Shown here piece after piece: positions 6,704 to 13,583 of a DNA stretch of 16,354 bases. The stretch comes from an uncultured Verrucomicrobiales bacterium. Its GTDB lineage: Bacteria > Verrucomicrobiota > Verrucomicrobiia > Verrucomicrobiales > Akkermansiaceae. Location: positions 1 to 16,354 of the forward strand of contig CALBVA010000233.1 in assembly GCA_937969125.1 (NCBI GenBank), given 5' to 3'. Both the position numbers and the translations under genes were made by a program. How positions within the stretch are numbered: the stretch's first letter is position 1; each line of letters opens with the position of its first letter. The notes below the pieces were generated by a model. That model was not told the origin of the DNA. It did not search any database and saw only the letters and a program-made list of their open reading frames with translations.

Positions 6704-7325
6704 ACTCACCGAAGCTCTCGACTCCGGGATCAACCAGATCGGCCAAATCCGCATCCTGCGCGATTCCCTCCAGCTCCATCACATCGATGACACCGATCTC
6801 GATTCGCTCGAAGCATTTGACTCCCCAGACGCCGCCCGCGAGATCTCACTCTACACCGCCGATGGCGACTACCGCTTCACCAAGGGAGAGCTCTCATTGA
6901 AGAAAGGCTGGATTCTTAATCTCACCTCCATTGAAGAAATACGAAAGGCACTAGACTTGTTCTACCCCGCCTCTCTCGGCCTCTGGAGAGCCCACGAACT
7001 TGGAACCATCCGCGTGCAAAATCTACGCGACAAACTCGGCCGCCAGTCCGGAATGTATCGCCACGCTCGAAACATCTCCGACAACGGCGCACAGGAGCTC
7101 GTCCAAACCCTCTGCGGCCCTGCCAACAAATGCGTCAAAAAAATCCTCTGGCAGATTGATAAAGACCTCTCGCTTCAGGACTCCGAAGCCTCCAGATGGG
7201 AGGGCATTGTCCCACCCGCCGATGCCACCAACGCCATCCCCATGGTCTGTCAGGAAGCCTGTAACTTCTTCGTCGCCGAAGCCCGGAAGAAATCAAAAGC
7301 TGAGTTCGAAGCTAAGGCCGATTAG
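6687..7325 (+). CDS. DR2241-like putative 4Fe-4S protein paired with CbiX
   Basis: The 212-residue protein has four cysteines arranged as C-x5-C (143, 149: CGPANKC) and C-x3-C (188, 192: CQEAC), well suited to a 4Fe-4S cluster. Around them are the motifs WRAHELGTIRVQNLRDKLGR (100-119) and IPMVCQEACNFFVAEARK. I recall this arrangement from the C-terminal part of Deinococcus radiodurans DR2241, where it is fused to CbiX domains; here it is a separate gene overlapping the CbiX-type gene by 17 nt. That context strongly supports a joint role, perhaps redox control of chelation or a sulfite-reductase-like tetrapyrrole/Fe-S function. The ATG at 6687 is chosen because residues encoded upstream are only the shifted frame of the CbiX gene. 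The N-terminal 100 residues have no motif I can name; the reaction is unknown. Confidence 0.75.
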   Translation: MSLTHKLTEALDSGINQIGQIRILRDSLQLHHIDDTDLDSLEAFDSPDAAREISLYTADGDYRFTKGELSLKKGWILNLTSIEEIRKALDLFYPASLGLWRAHELGTIRVQNLRDKLGRQSGMYRHARNISDNGAQELVQTLCGPANKCVKKILWQIDKDLSLQDSEASRWEGIVPPADATNAIPMVCQEACNFFVAEARKKSKAEFEAKAD

Positions 7326-7518
7326 CGTGAAGCGCGCTAAGTTCACTTAAAGGAAGCCTCCGAAAACCCTGACTGTCATAGACGCGGGCCGGGGTAGTCT
7401 TGTGCTTGTCGATGAGCTCGCTCTTGGCATCTGCTTTGGCCTGGTTCTTGTAGCCAAAGAGAATCAGGAAATCCTAAACACCGGGGAGGTTACCGAAAAT
7501 GCCCAGCAGTATTCCAAA
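7312..7518 (-). pseudogene. Degenerate remnant of a small, partly hydrophobic protein
   Basis: Between the converging genes one minus-strand frame reads like protein with an internal stop: GILLGIFGNLPGV, then TAG, then DFLILFGYKNQAKADAKS followed by a basic Glu/Lys-rich stretch and ARVYDSQG. A hydrophobic helix followed by a charged tail is a realistic protein pattern, whereas a TAG in the middle and a TAA just upstream rule out an intact gene. The frame ends at TAG 7314-7312, inside the DR2241-like gene. I do not recognise the family. A non-coding origin cannot be excluded. Confidence 0.35.
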
Positions 7519-7561
7519 TGATTAGTCCCGGTGACTTAGAACGATTGGCAAATGCGGCCCT

Positions 7562-9118
7562 TCAACGCGATTCAAACTCATGACCCAGATTATCATCGGT
7601 AATGATCTCCAGATCCTTCGTATCCTCCAAAATCTGGTCGCGGGATAGAATCCTCCGACTGATATCGATCTCACGATCACCTCGGGTGTCGATCATCGAA
7701 ACGATGTCATCAATCTGACCGCTCTCGTCCGGCTCAAAAACCAGCTGACCATCGATCCTGTAATCCGAGAGAACTCTCCGCCAGCGCTCTCTATCAAAAG
7801 TCAGCAGTCGATTGCTCGAAAGGACGTTATTCAACACAGTCACGGTATCAGGAAAAACCTCCGTCGCCGTCTTCGCAGCGCGCTCTGATCCCGTCGCATT
7901 AAAGAGATAAATTCCACCCGGTTTGAGGTGATCACGGATCTGCTCCATGAATTCCTTCGAGAGCAAATTGGTAGCGTGTTCCCGCCAATGATAAGTGCAA
8001 TTGATCACCACGGCATCGAACTTCCGCTCCGGATTCCTCCGTAACCAGCGGCGTCCGTCATCGATGATAATCTCCACCTTGGGATTTTTAAGAATACTCT
8101 TTGAAGAAGCCACCTTCGGAATAATTCGCTCGCTGTAGGCAGCATTGATCTCAACCGCCGTCACCGAATCCACCTGGGGATGGCTTGCCAGAATCTGAGT
8201 CCACGTCCCGCCAGAAAGCCCAATCACCAGGACCTCCTTCGGATCGGAATGAACCGCCGAAATAAAGTAAGGCCTGATCGTCCACGATCCCGGTGAGAGG
8301 TCCGTCGTCAGCACCCCGTCGAAGATGCCTCCACCGAAAATCTTTTCATCGTCGTCCACCGTGATCACTCCGAAGCGACTTTCGACCACCATCGTAAAGC
8401 GTTTCTGATGATCGTAGTCCTCCTTGTATTGGAGCCGTTCATAGAGACCATCGAAGAGCGGACCCGAAGCAACTAAAGCCAATGCACTCGCTATGACCAC
8501 ACCCCCAGCCCGCACCGCGAGTAATCTTCCCCGCTTTCCAGAAAAATAATCCAACCCAAAGACCAGAAGAAAGCCGAGAACCACCAAAATCACCGAAATC
8601 TGCGCGATCGTAAATCGATCCATCAGCACAAAACCCGTCAGGAGACTTCCGGCTCCCGCCCCCAGAATATTTCCCAGATAGAGATAGGATAAACGAGCCC
8701 CAGCCTTCTCATCTGGTGGAATGGCATAGTGACAAATCAACGGGAGAGCCGCCCCCAATAACGCTGCCGCCACCACCACGATCGGGAAGGTCCACCCGAA
8801 GTGAATCCAGACCACCATCCACGAAACAACCGGAACTACCAGGAATCCAAAACCATTCGCCATCCCCACGAAGCCCGCCAAAGCACGTAGTTCCTGCTGA
8901 CCCCGGCCTTCACTGCCATCCCCTTGAAAGCGCAGGCTCCACAAAGAACCCAAAGCAAGGCCGATAAGGTAACTGCCCAACAAGACTCCAAAAGCCCAGG
9001 CCCTCGAGGCCGAGACGAAAGAGTAGAGACGCACCCAAAGAATTTCATAACTCAGCGAGATAAACCCCGTCAGAGTGACCAGAAAGAGCGCAAGTACGAA
9101 ACGTCCGCTACTTGACAT
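7562..9118 (-). CDS. Membrane-anchored spermidine-synthase-like protein
   Basis: The 518-residue protein joins an N-terminal membrane part (six to seven helices within residues 7-220, including GSYLIGLALGS and LLGAALPL signatures of the fused transporter-like/spermidine synthase proteins) to a cytoplasmic Rossmann methyltransferase-type domain (about 235-515). The latter shows VLVIGLSGGTW (297-306), the acidic VEIN (322-325), IIDDGRRWL (351-359) and the terminal TDDN (507-510). At the place where true spermidine synthases have the catalytic D-x-T-D-P, this protein reads INCTYHWREHATNLLSKEF (372-390), so the aminopropyl-transfer Asp is an Asn. I therefore doubt it makes spermidine; a different nucleoside- or amine-binding role is likely. 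It overlaps the upstream membrane gene by 11 nt and is surely co-translated with it. Its N-terminus repeats the same membrane fold as that neighbour. Confidence 0.8.
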   Translation of the reverse strand: MSSSGRFVLALFLVTLTGFISLSYEILWVRLYSFVSASRAWAFGVLLGSYLIGLALGSLWSLRFQGDGSEGRGQQELRALAGFVGMANGFGFLVVPVVSWMVVWIHFGWTFPIVVVAAALLGAALPLICHYAIPPDEKAGARLSYLYLGNILGAGAGSLLTGFVLMDRFTIAQISVILVVLGFLLVFGLDYFSGKRGRLLAVRAGGVVIASALALVASGPLFDGLYERLQYKEDYDHQKRFTMVVESRFGVITVDDDEKIFGGGIFDGVLTTDLSPGSWTIRPYFISAVHSDPKEVLVIGLSGGTWTQILASHPQVDSVTAVEINAAYSERIIPKVASSKSILKNPKVEIIIDDGRRWLRRNPERKFDAVVINCTYHWREHATNLLSKEFMEQIRDHLKPGGIYLFNATGSERAAKTATEVFPDTVTVLNNVLSSNRLLTFDRERWRRVLSDYRIDGQLVFEPDESGQIDDIVSMIDTRGDREIDISRRILSRDQILEDTKDLEIITDDNLGHEFESR

Positions 9119-9743
9119 CCCGCCCTCCCTTCTTCCAACAATAAAGGATGGTGATTCCCGCTATGATATTCAGCACCACCGCCAGCAGGATGGATTGACT
9201 CAACCCCAGCCACCCCAGGACAAAAAAAGCGGCCAGAAAGGCCCCGATCCCGGCTCCAAGTGTGTTGACGAAGTAGAGCATACTCACCGAATAGCCCACC
9301 GATTTCGAAGAATTCACATAGTGCGCCACCAGCAGCGGCAGCGTGCTTCCCATTAGGAGTGTGGGAAGTAAAACCAGCCCAAAGCACAGGACTCCGGTGA
9401 TGAGCGGCGAGAGATCGCCCGTCATCTCGCCCACCTTGCTAAAGAGGGCCAGCGAGACCGCTCCATAGAGCCCAATCAAAATTTCAACACATCCGAATAG
9501 GAACAGCAGTGGCATCCCCGACTTTTTAGAAATTGTGCCTCCAATGAGACTCCCCAGACCTAAGCCCAACATAAAGGCCGAGACCACCATCGTGACCGAC
9601 TCGATATTGCTCCCGTAAATCAGGAGCAAAGCCCGCTGCCAGACCAGTTGATAAAGTAGCGCACACACACCCGAGACCGCAAATACACAGAATAACACCC
9701 GTCTCGGCAGGCCCAGCCCTCCATCCTTTAAAGCTATTTCCAT
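9108..9743 (-). CDS. Six-helix membrane protein, N-terminal half of a spermidine-synthase-like fused transporter
   Basis: The 211-residue protein consists almost wholly of membrane helices (about six) with the hallmarks of the membrane domain normally fused to spermidine-synthase-like domains: SGVCALLYQLVWQRALLLIYG near the start, AFMLGLGLGSLIGG, PTLLMGSTLPLLVAHY and LYFVNTLGAGIGAFLAA. It has no soluble domain of its own. Its last codons overlap the start of the membrane-anchored spermidine-synthase-like gene by 11 nt, and that protein carries a second copy of the same membrane fold, so together they may form one 12- to 14-helix unit that other bacteria encode as a single chain. The start is ATG 9743; an in-frame TTG directly before it is less likely. 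GGGAAG 5 nt upstream may act as a weak Shine-Dalgarno sequence. The transported or bound compound is unknown. Confidence 0.78.
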   Translation of the reverse strand: MEIALKDGGLGLPRRVLFCVFAVSGVCALLYQLVWQRALLLIYGSNIESVTMVVSAFMLGLGLGSLIGGTISKKSGMPLLFLFGCVEILIGLYGAVSLALFSKVGEMTGDLSPLITGVLCFGLVLLPTLLMGSTLPLLVAHYVNSSKSVGYSVSMLYFVNTLGAGIGAFLAAFFVLGWLGLSQSILLAVVLNIIAGITILYCWKKGGRDVK

Positions 9744-9750
9744 CAATTCT

Positions 9751-9793
9751 TCCCGAAACCCGATTCAAAAAGTCCCGAAACCCAACCCGAAAC
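9751..9793 (-). repeat. Three direct repeats of (GG)GTTTCGGG just upstream of the membrane gene
   Basis: On the plus strand TCCCGAAACCC occurs at 9751-9761 and 9773-9783 (22-nt period), and CCCGAAAC again at 9786-9793. All three lie within 50 nt of the ATG at 9743, and GATTC/GAATC flank the last two. The arrangement could be a regulator binding array or repeated leader element. The rest of the gap to 10028, apart from the terminator at 9971-9997, shows no gene. Confidence 0.5.
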
Positions 9794-9970
9794 GAATCAA
9801 TGACCCGCCCACCCCATCACTTTTGCAAATCCCTAAATCGACCAAACCTCCCCCTTCGGCTTCCGTGCCCCACCGCAAGATCGATTTTCATTTAAGGTTC
9901 TCACCCTTTATGGTTCTTCGGGAAATTTAGTTGGCGATTTTGGAGCTGAGTGCGAATCGCGTCTGATCAC

Positions 9971-9997
9971 AAAAAAGCCCGGACCTTTGTCCGAGCT
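9971..9997 (-). terminator. Intrinsic terminator of the rex/glutaredoxin transcript
   Basis: On the minus strand AGCTCGGAC (9997-9989) pairs with GTCCGGGCT (9984-9976) as nine pairs including one G-T, with a four-base loop, and is followed by a run of six T (9976-9971). It lies about 30 nt after the glutaredoxin stop codon. This is a textbook Rho-independent terminator. Confidence 0.88.
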
Positions 9998-10028
9998 CCT
10001 TGGAAAGATGGTTCGTGAACTCTGTGAC

Positions 10029-10418
10029 TTAGTCGAGGAAAACGATCTTGCCAGGTTCGCCTTTGGCAGCATTGGCGGAGGCTTCGGCAAGGGCCTGTTT
10101 TTCGTGCTGCTCGGGAGAGCAGGATGAGTCGATGGCGGCGTCGGGCTCGGCTTCGCTGGGTTCGACGAGACCTTTCTGGATGAGGAAGGCTTCGACTTCC
10201 TCGCCGGAGACATCGGGGAGCATCTCACCGTTGACCTCGACGCAGGGGCTGAGGGGCTGACCGGTTTTTTGCTCCATTTCCCAGCGGAAGGCGGGATTCT
10301 TAATGATGTCCTTTTCCTCAAACTCGAGGTCGTACTTTCGCATGATGGCACGGACGCCTTCGCTCCAGCCGCAGAAAGTTTTGAGGTAGGTGGTGATCTG
10401 AGGTTTCTCGTTGCTCAT
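10029..10418 (-). CDS. Glutaredoxin-family protein with CGWS site and C-terminal extension
   Basis: Glutaredoxins are small cytoplasmic thiol proteins that reduce glutathione mixed disulfides or carry Fe-S clusters. Residues 8-85 follow the thioredoxin fold: ITTYLKTFCGWSEGVRAIMRKY with active site C16-G-W-S19, then the cis-Pro segment LSPCVEVNG (56-64, Pro58) and a GEEVEAFLIQKG helix. With Ser in the fourth position it is of the monothiol type. It differs from plain glutaredoxins by a second Cys next to the cis-Pro (Cys59) and a roughly 40-residue tail rich in Ala/Glu with Cys100. It lies 50 nt downstream of rex on the same strand and ends in a strong terminator, so the two probably form one redox-linked transcript. 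A strong inverted repeat abuts its ATG and may control translation. Confidence 0.85.
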   Translation of the reverse strand: MSNEKPQITTYLKTFCGWSEGVRAIMRKYDLEFEEKDIIKNPAFRWEMEQKTGQPLSPCVEVNGEMLPDVSGEEVEAFLIQKGLVEPSEAEPDAAIDSSCSPEQHEKQALAEASANAAKGEPGKIVFLD

Positions 10419-10460
10419 GGCGGAACTATACGCGACGGGCGGGTGTGGGCAAGTTCCGCC
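10419..10460 (-). promoter_or_regulatory. Inverted repeat ending exactly at the glutaredoxin start codon
   Basis: On the minus strand GGCGGAACT (10460-10452) and AGTTCCGCC (10427-10419) are perfect nine-base complements around a 24-nt loop that contains CCCACACCCGCCC. The second arm ends at 10419 and the ATG starts at 10418. No Shine-Dalgarno sequence is present between them. In RNA this would form a hairpin whose base holds the start codon, suggesting translational control; a protein-binding DNA site is the alternative. Confidence 0.6.
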
Positions 10461-10468
10461 GCTTATTT

Positions 10469-11137
10469 TCAGGGCACGATTTTATCCTCAGGGACCTCGG
10501 GGGCGGGTTCGCCATCGCGCTTCACGAAGAAGCTGACCTGCTCCAACTCCAGAGCGAGATCGACACTAATAACGGTGACTGTTTCGGGGACCATGAGGAC
10601 GGTGGGAGAGAAGCTGAGAATTCCCTGAATACCGGCTTCGACAAGTTCATTGGTAACTTCCTGGGCATGTTCGACCGGAACGGAGAGGACGGCGAGCTTG
10701 ACCTCATTTTGGGTGATAAAGTCGCGCATGAGATCGACATCGTGAACGGGGACCTCGATTCCGCGGGTAACGACGGCATCCGGGACGGCATCGAAGGCTG
10801 CGATGACTTCAAAGCCTTCCTTCTGAAACCCTTGGTAACGCAGGAGGGCAGCGCCGAGATTCCCGACGCCAACGAGGATGACGGGCTGGAGATGTTCACG
10901 TCCAAGGACTTCCCTGATGGCATCGGAGAGTTCGCCGATAGGGTATCCGAGGCCACGGGTTCCGAAGGTGCCGAGGTATCCGAGGTCGCGACGGAGTTGG
11001 GAAGGATTCACCCCGGCGGCCTTCGCTAGGGCAGAGGAGCTAACGGTCTCCATGGCATTCTCGGTCAAGCGACGGAGGCAGCGATGATAGATGGAGAGAC
11101 GATAGATTGTTTTTCCTGGAATAAGCGGCTTTCCCAC
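10469..11137 (-). CDS. rex: Redox-sensing transcriptional repressor Rex
   Basis: Rex senses the NADH/NAD+ ratio and represses fermentation and respiration genes when NADH is low. The protein shows the winged-helix start PGKTIYRLSIYHRCLRRL (7-24), VSSSALAKAAGVNPSQLRRD (32-51) and GYLGTFGTRGLGYPI (53-67), then the Rossmann NAD(H)-binding loop ILVGVGNLGAALL (87-99) with an acidic strand end AAFDAVP (113-119), and the C-terminal dimer helix SVDLALELEQVSFFVKR (191-207). I choose the GTG at 11137, giving 222 residues, the family's usual length; a TTG at 11194 gives a longer form but its leader overlaps a TTGACA element. It sits 50 nt before a glutaredoxin-type gene and probably regulates itself. 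Confidence 0.95.
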   Translation of the reverse strand: MGKPLIPGKTIYRLSIYHRCLRRLTENAMETVSSSALAKAAGVNPSQLRRDLGYLGTFGTRGLGYPIGELSDAIREVLGREHLQPVILVGVGNLGAALLRYQGFQKEGFEVIAAFDAVPDAVVTRGIEVPVHDVDLMRDFITQNEVKLAVLSVPVEHAQEVTNELVEAGIQGILSFSPTVLMVPETVTVISVDLALELEQVSFFVKRDGEPAPEVPEDKIVP

Positions 11138-11139
11138 AG

Positions 11140-11172
11140 AAGCAAAGTCGGTTTTGCAAGAGGTGATGTCAA
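11140..11172 (-). promoter_or_regulatory. Candidate rex promoter with overlapping imperfect operator
   Basis: On the minus strand a perfect TTGACA (11172-11167) is followed after 17 nt by GACTTT (11149-11144), a poor -10. Overlapping it is TTGCAAA-N6-TTTGCTT (11159-11140), an imperfect inverted repeat with the half-site spacing of known Rex operators (TTGTGAA-N6-TTCACAA) but not their exact bases. If used, transcription would begin near the GTG at 11137, making the mRNA nearly leaderless. Autoregulation by Rex is inferred, not shown. Confidence 0.4.
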
Positions 11173-11215
11173 GGGAGCGTCTTGACGGTCCCAAATGAGG
11201 GGCACTTATAAGGAT

Positions 11216-13507
11216 CTATCTCGAGGTCACAGGGCCATTTTCGACGAGAACGGCGGTATTGATCTGCTTCTTGGTGCCGGGCATGCTTTTGATGCCTTTG
11301 AAGAACTCCTTCACCTTGGTGCGGTAGTGGGCTTTTTGAGGCATGGAGTCGCGATGACCTTCGAGCTGAAGACCGATCTTGGTAAAGGGAATGGCGGGAA
11401 AAGCTTTCCCTGCTCCGCCAGTGAAACGGAAGTCCATGGCGTGGTAGTTGGCGAAGTCGGAAGGCTCAACAGCACGATCTTCCTTCAAGGATACCTTTGA
11501 CATAACCTCGGGCGAGCAACGGGAGAAGATGGTGCGGTTGTATCTGTTGGCATGGTAAAAGTTGTTCTCTGCGGTGCAGCGGATGGGCCAAAGTCGGCCG
11601 TTTTCGCCGGTGTCATTCATGACCTGACGGAAGACGGGATACTTTGATTTCCAGGGTTCCTTGTTCCAGCCGTTCCGGCCGACAAGTCGTTCGGCGCGGC
11701 CGACGTAGTCCTCCTTGGTAAAGCGCTCGGGTGCCTTGGCATCAGCAGAGATGCGAAGCTGGCGGTCGTAGTTTTTTTTGCCACCATGGCCGACGTTGTA
11801 GATGCCGAGATTGCCTTCGAGGAAGACATTATCTGAGAGGGTGTGTCCGGCTCCGCCATTCATGTGGATTCCTTTCGCCGCGGATTTGTAGAAGACATTT
11901 CCGGTGCAGATGGAGCCGGCCTGGAGGTCATCAAGGTGGATCCCGGAGCGCTCCACCTTTCCGGGAACGTGCATGAGGTGGTGGAAGAAATTATGCCGGT
12001 AATGCACTCCATATCCGGTGAGATCGCCGCCGGCATACATCGCTCCGCCGTCGCCTTCCTCGTAGCCGATGTTGAAGAATTCATTCAGCTCGATGAGGTG
12101 GTCATTCCCCCGGATCACCATGGCCTGTCCGATGGAATTATGAACGAGGTTGTTTCGAAAGGCATTCCCCACCCCGCTGAGGGCGATGTTGACCTTCAGG
12201 TGCTTCACGTTCTTTTGGTAGATGTGGCAATTGGCAACGGTGTTTCGCCCGGCGGTGATTTCATTTGAGCTCCGCTTGCCGCCGCTGAGGTTGACGTGGC
12301 GATTGAGATCGATGAGATCGAGATCACGGGCGGTGTTATCGTGACCGCCGACGCTGACGCCGGTGGCGGTACTATTCCGAATGGTGGCGTCGGCGAGGAG
12401 ATTGTGCGATCCAGCCAAGGCATAAACGGATCCATTGCCGAAGTTCCGCGCGTTTAGCCCGATGACATGCAAGTACGAGGTTCCCTTAAGATGGAGGAAA
12501 CCGGAGGCGAGGGCGACTCCGACGGTGCTCTTCGCAGTGAGGGGTGAGATGGGATAGAGGTAGAGCTTTTTCGCTTCGCGGTCGTAGTGCCACTCGCCGG
12601 GTTGATCGAGTTCACATAGCAGGCCGAAGACGCGGAAGGGTTTGTCATTCTGCTTCCACTTCCAGCCATATTGGAGGGCGCGGGAGAGGTGGATCGCGCG
12701 GTCATTGGCGCTGGCGGCGTAGATTTGCTGTGAGCTGAGCAGCCAATTGGCCTCGATGAAACCGGTGAGGGAATTACGAGAGTTATCACGCTTCAATTCT
12801 GCCTCCCATTGTGCCCACGTGCCCGCCATTTCATCTTCGTGGGTGGCAAAGCCGACTTGGGCGCCACGGGGATTCTTTAGGTCGCCGCGCCAGCCAAAGT
12901 TCTTGCCAGGTTCCTGCTGGGGAGGACGGCCAGCGCGGACGCCGTAGCCGACATTCTCAGGACTGATGCCCGGGGGCGAAACTTCCGGCGCGATGGCTTT
13001 GGACTTCAACTTGGCGTATCCGGAATTTGGAAAGACAGAGGGGCTGAAGGACTGCCCATCGAGAATGAGATTTTGCATGAGGCGTCGCGAAAGGACGCGG
13101 TGGATCTCCGGGTCAGTGACGGTAGCGACACGAATGTGATCGGCAGCGGAGACGGCGAGGCGTGCGCGGTCTGCGGGATTCGAGACTGCGATAAATGACT
13201 CCGGCGAGAGGGTGCGGGTGCCATTGACCCAGACCTCCCCTTCCCCGGCGGCACGGATAACGATGGGGCGATCCTTTGTGCCCTTGAACTCCGACCCGAG
13301 GACGATGGGATTCTTGATGAAGTAATCGCCGGCTTGGACAGTGACGGTGAGTCCGTCCTGGGGGACACCGGTTTTTTTCAATCGTGCAGAGAGATCACGC
13401 AGGGTCTGCTCAAGCGATTGTTCCGGGGTGACCTTAATCTCCAATGCCGGGAGTGAGGCGGCGAGAAGGGAGTAAATCGCTGAGGCGGCAAAGGTGGCGG
13501 GCTTCAT
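11216..13507 (-). CDS. Secreted right-handed parallel beta-helix protein
   Basis: The 763-residue protein begins with a Sec-type signal peptide (MKPATFAASAIYSLLAASLPA, cleavage likely near residue 21). An N-terminal region starts with LTVTVQAGDYFIKNPIVLG and DRPIVIRAAGEGEVWVNG, typical of the cap of polysaccharide-acting beta-helix enzymes. A middle insertion contains WHYDREAKKLYLYP (about 306-319). Residues 335-580 show repeated short strands with N/G turns (YLHVIGLNARNFGNG, HNLLADATIRNSTATG, NAFRNNLVHNSIGQAM, GGAMYAGGDLTGYG). Such proteins are glycoside hydrolases or lyases acting on complex polysaccharides; relatives of GH141 are one possibility I cannot test. ATG 13507 is chosen because it starts the signal peptide directly; GTG 13525 is an alternative. 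It lies 76 nt after the carbonic anhydrase gene, perhaps on the same transcript. Confidence 0.8.
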   Translation of the reverse strand: MKPATFAASAIYSLLAASLPALEIKVTPEQSLEQTLRDLSARLKKTGVPQDGLTVTVQAGDYFIKNPIVLGSEFKGTKDRPIVIRAAGEGEVWVNGTRTLSPESFIAVSNPADRARLAVSAADHIRVATVTDPEIHRVLSRRLMQNLILDGQSFSPSVFPNSGYAKLKSKAIAPEVSPPGISPENVGYGVRAGRPPQQEPGKNFGWRGDLKNPRGAQVGFATHEDEMAGTWAQWEAELKRDNSRNSLTGFIEANWLLSSQQIYAASANDRAIHLSRALQYGWKWKQNDKPFRVFGLLCELDQPGEWHYDREAKKLYLYPISPLTAKSTVGVALASGFLHLKGTSYLHVIGLNARNFGNGSVYALAGSHNLLADATIRNSTATGVSVGGHDNTARDLDLIDLNRHVNLSGGKRSSNEITAGRNTVANCHIYQKNVKHLKVNIALSGVGNAFRNNLVHNSIGQAMVIRGNDHLIELNEFFNIGYEEGDGGAMYAGGDLTGYGVHYRHNFFHHLMHVPGKVERSGIHLDDLQAGSICTGNVFYKSAAKGIHMNGGAGHTLSDNVFLEGNLGIYNVGHGGKKNYDRQLRISADAKAPERFTKEDYVGRAERLVGRNGWNKEPWKSKYPVFRQVMNDTGENGRLWPIRCTAENNFYHANRYNRTIFSRCSPEVMSKVSLKEDRAVEPSDFANYHAMDFRFTGGAGKAFPAIPFTKIGLQLEGHRDSMPQKAHYRTKVKEFFKGIKSMPGTKKQINTAVLVENGPVTSR

Positions 13508-13583
13508 GTTCGGCATCCGATACACCGAGCCGAGGGGGGTATCATTCAGGAAAATGGCGATTTTTAGATGAAAGATGTGTCGG

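Noticed and set aside
7326..7345. GTGAA/TTCAC inverted repeat after the DR2241-like gene as a terminator
   Set aside because: The stem is only five pairs and is not followed by a T-tract.
10445..11029. 194-codon plus-strand open frame rich in Asp, Glu and Gly
   Set aside because: It is antisense to rex; the composition mirrors the codon bias of the real gene.
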